NCBI GenBank assembly: GCA_046482825.1
Contig: JAWOEI010000067.1
Coordinates: 1-12,720, forward strand
Reading direction: 5' to 3'
DNA from: M55B167 sp046482825
Lineage (GTDB): Bacteria > Verrucomicrobiota > Kiritimatiellia > RFP12 > UBA1067
DNA: 12,720 nt
The stretch's first letter is position 1. Every line of letters starts with the position of its first letter. A program made the translations under genes and the position numbers. Below the pieces are notes generated by a model. It searched no databases, was not told where the DNA came from, and was given only the letters and a program-made list of their open reading frames with translations. Positions 6,943 through 12,720 of the stretch are shown here, one piece after another.

Positions 6943-7356
6943 TTATTTTGTGTTGTTCCGATCGAAATTGGTTGATTTCCGCTGAATCGTTAACTGGCCA
7001 TGTATCATCGGCACAAACCGCACAGCAAGATCGTTTTCCTGTATGATTGCGCCATCCTTTTTTCGCAGTATAACCAGCCTTTGAGTATATTCTCCTGCCG
7101 GAATAATCATCCGTCCGCTTTCGTTGAGTTGTTCAACCAGAGCCGGGGGAACTTTTTCCGGTGCGCAGGCCACAATGTAAGGTTGCGAAATGGTCTGTCC
7201 GTATCCTATTACCCAGGGATGATCGCCGTAAGCGGTATTCTCCCTGCGGAACTTTTCAGGGATATACATGTGGCGTTTCACTTTGCCCATGGCGTGAAGC
7301 ACACGTGTATCCCTGATTTTGTAGCGAAGAAGCTGTTCAACCATTGCATTACGCAT
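6943..7356 (-). CDS. pcm: Protein-L-isoaspartate O-methyltransferase with internal in-frame deletion (probably inactive)
   Basis: Intact Pcm uses S-adenosylmethionine to methylate isoaspartyl residues in damaged proteins and is about 210 residues. This ORF encodes only 137. Residues 1-63 match the Pcm N-terminus (MVEQLLRYKIRDTRVLHAM, RHMYIP, and the hallmark GQTISQPYIVA at 53-63). Residues 64-118 match the Pcm C-terminal third (CAPEKVPPALVEQLNESGRMIIPAG and AVRFVPM). In normal proteins these blocks are separated by about 95 residues containing the SAM-binding motif VLEIGTGSGYQ, the acidic ribose-binding residue and DAIIVTAA. All of that is absent, with the join near plus-strand base 7167 and the frame kept. 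Without the SAM site the product should not be a methyltransferase. The ATG at 7356 has AAGGA about 10 nt upstream on its strand. It could be a recent deletion relic, an assembly error or, less likely, a repurposed protein. Confidence 0.85.
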   Translation of the reverse strand: MRNAMVEQLLRYKIRDTRVLHAMGKVKRHMYIPEKFRRENTAYGDHPWVIGYGQTISQPYIVACAPEKVPPALVEQLNESGRMIIPAGEYTQRLVILRKKDGAIIQENDLAVRFVPMIHGQLTIQRKSTNFDRNNTK

Positions 7357-7409
7357 TTTATTGTGTTCCTTGATTTGCTCAATTCGCAGTTTGTAAAAGG
7401 CTGCATATT

Positions 7410-7440
7410 TTGGTTAAATACTTCACCTTTTGCATATAAT
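7410..7440 (+). promoter_or_regulatory. Candidate valS promoter
   Basis: A perfect TATAAT -10 lies at 7435-7440 in the 114-bp divergent gap between pcm and valS. The best -35 is the weak TTGGTT (7410-7415, TTG only) at 19-bp spacing. Transcription from about 7447 would leave a leader of about 24 nt, too short for a T-box. Confidence 0.5.
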
Positions 7441-7470
7441 AGGAACGAAAGAAAAAACAGCGATTTAATT

Positions 7471-10143
7471 ATGGAAAAACATTACGATTCAGCTGAAGTC
7501 GAAACCAGATGGTATGAGTGGTGGGAGAAGAACGGACATTTCCATGCGGAACCTTCCGAGGGCGGCGAGAAGTTCAGTGTCGTGATTCCGCCGCCGAATG
7601 TCACCGGCATTCTGCATATGGGCCATGCTCTGAACAATACGATTCAGGATGTGCTTGTGCGCTGGAAACGTATGCAGGGCTTTAATGTGCTGTGGGTTCC
7701 CGGAACCGACCACGCTGGTATCGCCACTCAGAATGTGGTGGAAAAAGCCCTGAAAAAAGAAGGTTCTTCCCGTGCCGAACTGGGGCGCGAAAAGTTTCTG
7801 GAGCGTGTATGGGAATGGCGTAGTGAATATGGTGATACCATTGTGCGCCAGCTGCGTAAGATCGGCGCCAGCTGTGACTGGCAGCGTGAACGCTTTACTA
7901 TGGATGAAGGTCTCAGTGCGGCTGTGGCAGAAGTTTTCTGCCAGCTTTACGATGAAAAACTGATTTATCGTGGTAACTACATAGTAAATTGGTGCCCGCG
8001 CTGTCATACCGCTCTTTCAGATGAGGAGAGTGAACACCAGGAAGAAAACGGAAAACTCTGGCATATCCGCTACCCGGTTCAGGGAGGCGATGATGTTGTT
8101 GTGGCCACAACGCGCCCCGAGACAATGCTGGGCGATACGGCCGTAGCTGTTAATCCCGAGGATGAACGCTATAAGGATCTTATCGGCCGGAAGGTGATTC
8201 TGCCGCTGATGGACCGTGAACTGGATGTGGTGGCAGATCATTATGTTGACCGTGAATTCGGTACAGGCGTGGTGAAAATGACTCCCGCACATGACCCCAA
8301 CGATTTTCAGGTTGCCAAACGCCATGACCTCGAAATCATCAATGTGATGAATGGCGATGCCACTATGAACGAAAATGCCGGCAGATACGCCGGACTGGAT
8401 CGTTTTGAATGCCGTAAGCGTGTTGTCGCTGATCTTGAAGAGCTGGGGCTGGTGGTCAGGATAGAGGATCATCAGCATGCGGTCGGTCACTGCTATCGCT
8501 GCGACACAGTGGTTGAACCGCGTCTTTCCAGGCAGTGGTTTGTAAAAATGAAGCCGCTTGCCCAGCCAGCGATTGAGGCGGTGCGTTCCGGAAGGATCAG
8601 ATTCTCGCCCGGACGCTGGGAAAAAACCTACTTCGAATGGCTGGAGAATATACGCGACTGGTGTATTTCGCGTCAGATCTGGTGGGGACACCGCATTCCG
8701 GTTTACACCTGTGAGAATTGCCGCCACGAATGGGCCGCCCGGACAACACCATCTGTCTGCCCTGAATGCGGACACGCTGATATTACACAGGATGAGGATG
8801 TGCTGGATACATGGTTTTCGTCGTGGCTCTGGCCTTTCAGCACCCTCGGCTGGCCGGAAAAAACCGAAGACCTGGATTTCTACTATCCCACTAATGATCT
8901 GGCAACCGCTCCCGAGATTATTTTCTTCTGGGTTGCCCGTATGATCATGGCCGGACTCAAGTTCATGGGAGAGATTCCTTTTGAGAATGTCTATCTGCAC
9001 GGAACTGTGCGTGATGACAGGGGCCGCAAGATGAGCAAGAGCCTCGGGAATTCGATTGATCCACTTGATGTTGTTGAGAAATACAGCGCTGACTCATTGC
9101 GTTTCAGCATGATGCAGATCACATCCACCGGTATGGATGTGTATGTTAATATGGAGAAATTTGAGATAGGACGCAATTTTGCCACTAAAATCTGGAATGC
9201 CGCCCGCTTCATGAAAATGCAGATGGAGAAGTCCACGCCACTGGATATGCATTCCATCGGTAGCGGCAAACCGGATCTTGACCCGTCTCTGCTGCGTGCA
9301 GATGACCGCCACATGCTGGCCATGTGCGACAAGTATGTGACTGACATAAGCGATCACCTTGAAAAGTATCGTCTGCAGGACGGCGCCTTGGCTGTTTACG
9401 ACTTCATCTGGAATCAGTTCTGCGACTGGTACCTGGAGTACGCCAAGCTTGATCTCAACGGGGATGATGAAAAACGTCGTGTTCAGGTATTAGCCATCAT
9501 GAACCATGTCTTTTCCACAGCTCTCAGACTGCTGCATCCCTATATGCCGTTTCTTACCGAAGAACTCTGGCATCAGATGGGCTACGGAACTGAAGAAGAA
9601 ACAATCATGAAGGCTGCTTGGCCCCGACCTTATACTGCGGAGCAGATTTCAATCTGGGGGGTTAACAATACCGCAGTTGAATTTGTGGACGCCAAACGGG
9701 AAATGATTACAGCGGGTCGCGCTCTCCGGGCCGACTACAATATTGCTCCTTCGAAGTTTATCAATTTTATTGTTGAGGCGGTTGATTCTGAAACAGCCGC
9801 TGCCCTGCAAGCGGATATTGAAAGCCTTGAAAAAATGCTTCACGCTGGGAGTATCGAGATTGCTGTCGGCGGTGAGCGTGCAATGCCGGGAACCCTCGGT
9901 AAACTCGGCACAATTTATCTTCCTCTCGCAGGGCTGGTGGATGTTGAGGCTGAAAAGAAACGGATTGCTGATGAGATTGCTAAAAACCGCGGCTTCCTGA
10001 AAACAGTTGAAGCTAAACTCGGAAATGAACGTTTTATAAGTAATGCACCCGCCGAAATTGTGCAGCAGCAGAAAGACCGCAAGGTTGAACTGGAGCAGAT
10101 TCTAGCCCGCTTTGAGAAACTGCTGGCTTCATTCGGTGAATAA
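7471..10143 (+). CDS. valS: Valine-tRNA ligase
   Basis: ValRS charges tRNA-Val with valine and hydrolyses mischarged threonine. The frame stays open back to 7000, but that part runs antisense through pcm and has no homology. ATG 7471 starts MEKHYDSAEVETRWYEWWEK, the normal ValRS N-terminus, giving 890 residues. Class I signatures are HMGH (49-52), with PPPNVTG before it and GTDHAGIATQ (78-87), and KMSKS (520-524). The CP1 editing domain includes TTRPETMLGDTAVAV (213-227) and TPAHDPNDF (271-279). Cysteine pairs at 175/178 and 341/344, and a zinc-ribbon-like set at 414/417/430/433, suggest bound metal. The anticodon-binding region is about 610-760. The C-terminal 820-890 is the coiled-coil tRNA-binding arm typical of ValRS. 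No strong Shine-Dalgarno is seen. The gene looks intact. Confidence 0.98.
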   Translation: MEKHYDSAEVETRWYEWWEKNGHFHAEPSEGGEKFSVVIPPPNVTGILHMGHALNNTIQDVLVRWKRMQGFNVLWVPGTDHAGIATQNVVEKALKKEGSSRAELGREKFLERVWEWRSEYGDTIVRQLRKIGASCDWQRERFTMDEGLSAAVAEVFCQLYDEKLIYRGNYIVNWCPRCHTALSDEESEHQEENGKLWHIRYPVQGGDDVVVATTRPETMLGDTAVAVNPEDERYKDLIGRKVILPLMDRELDVVADHYVDREFGTGVVKMTPAHDPNDFQVAKRHDLEIINVMNGDATMNENAGRYAGLDRFECRKRVVADLEELGLVVRIEDHQHAVGHCYRCDTVVEPRLSRQWFVKMKPLAQPAIEAVRSGRIRFSPGRWEKTYFEWLENIRDWCISRQIWWGHRIPVYTCENCRHEWAARTTPSVCPECGHADITQDEDVLDTWFSSWLWPFSTLGWPEKTEDLDFYYPTNDLATAPEIIFFWVARMIMAGLKFMGEIPFENVYLHGTVRDDRGRKMSKSLGNSIDPLDVVEKYSADSLRFSMMQITSTGMDVYVNMEKFEIGRNFATKIWNAARFMKMQMEKSTPLDMHSIGSGKPDLDPSLLRADDRHMLAMCDKYVTDISDHLEKYRLQDGALAVYDFIWNQFCDWYLEYAKLDLNGDDEKRRVQVLAIMNHVFSTALRLLHPYMPFLTEELWHQMGYGTEEETIMKAAWPRPYTAEQISIWGVNNTAVEFVDAKREMITAGRALRADYNIAPSKFINFIVEAVDSETAAALQADIESLEKMLHAGSIEIAVGGERAMPGTLGKLGTIYLPLAGLVDVEAEKKRIADEIAKNRGFLKTVEAKLGNERFISNAPAEIVQQQKDRKVELEQILARFEKLLASFGE

Positions 10144-10153
10144 ATAATATTTT

Positions 10154-10197
10154 CCAATGGCAGGGCGTATGGCGTAAGATGCGCCCTGTGTTATTGG
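10154..10197. repeat. Nested inverted repeat downstream of valS
   Basis: An outer CCAAT/ATTGG pair (10154-10158 with 10193-10197) encloses CAGGGCG/CGCCCTG (10161-10167 with 10182-10188) around a 14-nt loop. It begins 10 bp after the valS stop. It could end valS transcription or protect the 3' end, but a G-run rather than a T-run follows, so a standard intrinsic terminator is not supported. Confidence 0.5.
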
Positions 10198-10259
10198 GGG
10201 GTGTGTAAGCAAAACATAAGGTCTGTCAGGCCCGTACGACCCGCAGAATTGATTAATAC

Positions 10260-11444
10260 ATGAAAATTACTCTGAAAAAGAACCGCGAGTTTTCTGTTCT
10301 TCGCAGACACCCCTGGATATTTTCCGGTGCGGTGGCCTCTGTTGAGGGCGATCCGCAACCCGGAGAGAGCGTTGAAGTTGTCGCGTCTGACGGAACCGTG
10401 CTGGGAATCGGTGCCTACTCCCCGTTTTCGCAGATAAGAGTCAGGATGTGGAGTTTTGATGCGGCAACGGTTGTAGATGAAAAGTTCATCTATGATCGTG
10501 CGGCATCGGCTGTCGGAGGACGGGCCTCTTTGCTTGCTGAGGGCAAAACCGATGCATTCCGTCTGATCAACTCTGAATCTGACGGTCTGCCCGGGGTGGT
10601 TGCCGATAAATATGCGGACTGGATTATCTGTCAGTTCACAACTGCCGGGGCGGAGCGCTGGAAAGGAGTCGTCGCTGATGCTTTGCAGCGCCTTATGCCC
10701 TGTTGCGGGATATATGAACGTTCGGATGTTGATGTGCGTGAACGTGAAGGTCTGCCGCAGTGCACCGGAATCATGAAGGGTGATGAACCCCCGGATCTGA
10801 TCGAAATTTACGAGAATGACTGCCGTTATCTGGTGGATGTGCACGAGGGACAGAAAACCGGATTCTACCTTGATCAGCGCGATAATCGTGAGATTGTCAG
10901 AACTTACTGTAATAATGGCGATGTTCTCAATGCCTTTTCCTATACCGGCGGGTTCGGAATCGCCGCGGTGTCGGCGCGAGCTGCCTCTGTTACACATGTG
11001 GACATTTCGGGACAGGCCCTGGAAACTGCTGAAAAAAATACTGCGCTGAACACATGTGAAGTAAAAGATTCCGTTTTTATCCAGGGTGATGTCTTCAATG
11101 TGTTGCGCAAGTTTCGTGATGAGGCGCGTTTTTTCGATGTTGTGGTGCTGGATCCTCCCAAGTTCGCAACATCCAAAGGGCGTCTGATAAAAGCGGCACG
11201 CGGTTACAAAGATATCAACCTGCTGGGCATGAAGCTTCTGAAACCTGGCGGCATTCTGGCGACATTCTCCTGCTCAGGACTGATGACTTCGCGTCTTTTT
11301 CACAAGGTTGTTGCCGATGCAGCCATTGATGCCGGACGTGATGTGCAGGTGCTTAAACGTCTGCAGCAGGGGAGTGATCATCCCGAAGGTCTCTGTTTCC
11401 CCGAAGGTCTTTATCTGAAAGGCCTGCTTTGCCGGATCAATTAA
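10260..11444 (+). CDS. rlmI: 23S rRNA (cytosine-C5)-methyltransferase RlmI
   Basis: RlmI makes m5C at position 1962 (E. coli numbering) of 23S rRNA. The 394-residue protein aligns along its length with E. coli RlmI (YccW, 396 residues). The N-terminal PUA RNA-binding domain is about residues 1-75 (RRHPWIFSGAV at 15-25, GAYSPFSQIRVRMW at 51-64). A linker domain carries SESDGLPGVVADKY (105-118), and GQKTGFYLDQRDNR is at 197-210. The Rossmann methyltransferase domain has SAM motif I VLNAFSYTGGFGIAA (222-236), acidic D248, motif IV DPPKF (298-302) and the catalytic cysteine in TFSCSGLM (C338). It ends PEGLYLKGLLCRIN, as in the family. ATG 10260 matches the family start; no clear Shine-Dalgarno is present. 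The gap to valS is 116 bp. Confidence 0.95.
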   Translation: MKITLKKNREFSVLRRHPWIFSGAVASVEGDPQPGESVEVVASDGTVLGIGAYSPFSQIRVRMWSFDAATVVDEKFIYDRAASAVGGRASLLAEGKTDAFRLINSESDGLPGVVADKYADWIICQFTTAGAERWKGVVADALQRLMPCCGIYERSDVDVREREGLPQCTGIMKGDEPPDLIEIYENDCRYLVDVHEGQKTGFYLDQRDNREIVRTYCNNGDVLNAFSYTGGFGIAAVSARAASVTHVDISGQALETAEKNTALNTCEVKDSVFIQGDVFNVLRKFRDEARFFDVVVLDPPKFATSKGRLIKAARGYKDINLLGMKLLKPGGILATFSCSGLMTSRLFHKVVADAAIDAGRDVQVLKRLQQGSDHPEGLCFPEGLYLKGLLCRIN

Positions 11445-11519
11445 CGCCTGGTGCATTAATTGCCGCATAGAGGTCCTGGATAAGAAAGTGTAATCCGTTG
11501 CGGAATGTGTGGCGATTTG

Positions 11520-11550
11520 TTGCATACAGTCGGCTGATCCGGTGTATAAT
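11520..11550 (+). promoter_or_regulatory. Candidate promoter for the pseudouridine synthase gene
   Basis: A perfect TATAAT lies at 11545-11550 in the 141-bp gap after rlmI. The best upstream box is TTGCAT (11520-11525, TTG only) at 19 bp. A start near 11557 would leave a leader of about 29 nt containing the ribosome-binding site GGAAAG (11571-11576). Confidence 0.5.
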
Positions 11551-11585
11551 GCACTTGCCTTGAGTGATCTGGAAAGAACAGTTTT

Positions 11586-12443
11586 ATGAAATCAAAGAGA
11601 TTGAATACGGTTGCCTTTGTAGTTGCAAAGATTGAAGACGGCATGAAACTGCAGGAGTTTCTTGCACGCAAACTTTCTTTGTCTAAACGTGCGGCAAAAA
11701 AACTGATGGATGATAAATCCGTCTGGGTTAACCGGCGTTGTATCTGGATGGCGCATCATCAGGTGCATAAAGGGGATGCAGTGGAAGTGCCGGCACTGCA
11801 TAAGGCAAAAAAACAGGAAAGCATCAAACTTAAAATTCTGACAGAGAACGATGATTTTCTTGTGGTTGATAAACCCTCCGGGATTGTCTCCACAGGGAAA
11901 AACAGTGTTGAAACAAAGTTGTGTGAACAGCTGAAATGTTCCGATCTGCTGGCCGTACACCGTATCGATAAAGATACCACAGGCTGCCTGCTGTTTGCAC
12001 GTAGTCAGAAAGCTTTTGATGCAGCTGTTGCTGTTTTTAAAACACGCCGGGTTATTAAAATCTATCAGGCCGTTGTTTACGGCAGATTTGATAAGAAAGC
12101 ATCGCTTCTTAATCAGGAGCTGGACGGTCTCCGCGCGGTAAGTCAGGTCAGGCGTATGGCCTGTTCAAAAGACGCCAGTTTTCTCAGGATACGCATTGAA
12201 ACCGGCCGTACACACCAGATCAGGCGGCATCTTGCCGCTGTCCGCCACCCGGTGCTGGGAGATAAGCAGTATGGTGTCAAGTTTGCACGTGATCCCCGGC
12301 TGCTCACCGTGGCCCGTCCCATGCTGCACAGTTCAGAAATAGAGCTCGCCAACCCGATGGAAACCCCAGACACCATCAAGGCTCACAGCCCGCTTCCCGC
12401 TGATTTCCGGCGCTGCCTGAAACTCTTCGGCATGGGCAGATAG
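11586..12443 (+). CDS. RluA-family RNA pseudouridine synthase with S4 domain
   Basis: This 285-residue protein converts uridine to pseudouridine in structured RNA. An S4 RNA-binding domain occupies about residues 18-70 (KLQEFLARKLSLSKRAAKKLMDDKSVWVN). The catalytic domain follows with FLVVDKPSGIVS (91-102), the active-site motif HRIDKDTTG (125-133) with D128 as catalytic aspartate, and TGRTHQIRRHLA (206-217) then HPVLGDKQYG (221-230). The usual active-site form is HRLDxxTSG; the I and T here are conservative changes. S4 plus catalytic domain is the RluC/RluD architecture, but IRRHL is more like TruC, which lacks S4, so I do not assign the RNA target. ATG 11586 has GGAAAG 9 nt upstream; a later ATG at 11643 would start just at the S4 domain and is less likely. 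It follows rlmI in the same direction. Confidence 0.92.
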   Translation: MKSKRLNTVAFVVAKIEDGMKLQEFLARKLSLSKRAAKKLMDDKSVWVNRRCIWMAHHQVHKGDAVEVPALHKAKKQESIKLKILTENDDFLVVDKPSGIVSTGKNSVETKLCEQLKCSDLLAVHRIDKDTTGCLLFARSQKAFDAAVAVFKTRRVIKIYQAVVYGRFDKKASLLNQELDGLRAVSQVRRMACSKDASFLRIRIETGRTHQIRRHLAAVRHPVLGDKQYGVKFARDPRLLTVARPMLHSSEIELANPMETPDTIKAHSPLPADFRRCLKLFGMGR

Positions 12444-12486
12444 GGGAATGTCGCCCTGCATGGTCCGTGTATTGTGAGAAGCGGAA

Positions 12487-12516
12487 GGCCTGACGGAAAA
12501 CCGGTTCCGGGGGGCC
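12487..12516. repeat. Hairpin after the pseudouridine synthase gene
   Basis: GGCC (12487-12490) and CGGAA (12494-12498) pair with TTCCG (12505-12509) and GGCC (12513-12516), with a 3x3 internal loop and loop AACCGG. It lies between two co-oriented genes. There is no T-tract, so a terminator is possible but not shown. Confidence 0.4.
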
Positions 12517-12582
12517 ATATTGATGTAAGCCACAAAAAACAGATCGCTGAAGTATCGGGTCACTTGGTTGAAACAGGAATAA

Positions 12583-12720
12583 ATGCTTACAATTAAAACA
12601 GTCTGGGTTGAAAAAAAAGAGGGAGCGGAAAATCTCTCTTTTTCCGTGTATCCGCAATTGGATGAAGGCGGAAATCCGGAATGTCTGTATATTACAAACA
12701 ATATCTCGGCTTTTGACGGG
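12583..12720 (+). CDS. Start of an unrecognised protein (truncated by window edge)
   Basis: ATG 12583 opens a frame that runs 46 codons to the end of the window without a stop, beginning MLTIKTVWVEKKEG. AGGA (12575-12578) lies 4 nt upstream of the ATG, close but usable. The visible part has no signal peptide or transmembrane segment and alternates charged and beta-type residues (LSFSVYPQLDEGG, ECLYITNNISAFDG). I do not recognise a family. The 139-bp gap before it and its orientation fit a new co-oriented gene. Confidence 0.55.
   Translation, partial: MLTIKTVWVEKKEGAENLSFSVYPQLDEGGNPECLYITNNISAFDG

Noticed and set aside
7000..7470. 157-codon N-terminal extension of the valS frame
   Set aside because: It runs antisense across pcm, shows no ValRS-like sequence, and the canonical ValRS N-terminus begins at 7471 just after a TATAAT box. 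The open frame is a by-product of the opposite-strand coding sequence.
7357..7470. T-box or other riboswitch ahead of valS
   Set aside because: The leader from the predicted start is only about 24 nt and no specifier or antiterminator structure is visible.
8017..9000. Long minus-strand open frame (327 codons) opposite valS
   Set aside because: It lies wholly opposite a conserved gene and its translation has no recognisable motif; a coding-strand shadow.
10191..10997. Minus-strand open frame of 268 codons opposite rlmI
   Set aside because: The rlmI frame carries all catalytic motifs and family-length homology; the opposite frame has no recognisable domain.
12333..12701. Minus-strand open frames at the right edge
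   Set aside because: They overlap the 3' end of the pseudouridine synthase gene and the start of the plus-strand partial gene, with no recognisable protein features.

Overview
This window is an ordinary chromosomal stretch, about 50% GC by eye, carrying housekeeping and cell-envelope genes. An insertion-sequence remnant lies at its left edge. It probably comes from the PVC superphylum, perhaps the Lentisphaerota/Kiritimatiellota side. The main clue is SecA: it has the long insert within its first nucleotide-binding domain that is known from Bacteroidota and PVC bacteria, and its helicase motif VI reads RGRCARQGD, close to the chlamydial RGRCARLGD and unlike the common RGR(A/S)GRQGD. The exact phylum is inference.

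Layout. Bases 2-175 encode the last 57 residues of an IS110-family transposase, cut by the window edge and only about 38% GC. It is followed by about 260 bp of hairpin-rich non-coding DNA. Four plus-strand genes follow: an exported TPR protein (435-1454), a NahK-like sugar kinase of the aminoglycoside phosphotransferase superfamily (1528-2634), secA (2738-5857) and an exported, membrane-anchored protein resembling DUF3999 (5954-6940). Gaps of 73-103 bp leave open whether they form one operon. Next, on the minus strand, is a protein-L-isoaspartate methyltransferase (pcm) relic, 6943-7356. Its ORF is intact, but the middle of the protein, including the whole SAM-binding core, is missing in frame. 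It converges on the DUF3999-like gene and diverges from valS (7471-10143). Downstream lie rlmI (10260-11444), an RluA-family pseudouridine synthase (11586-12443), and the first 46 codons of an unrecognised gene (12583 to the end).

Function. The right half is translation-centred: tRNA charging (ValRS), 23S rRNA cytosine methylation (RlmI) and RNA pseudouridylation. The left half includes the Sec motor ATPase and two exported proteins that would be its clients. I see no defence system, CRISPR array, tRNA, rRNA or prophage. The points worth following up are the internally deleted pcm and the structured non-coding DNA beside the IS110-family transposase tail. No clearly new multi-gene system is visible.
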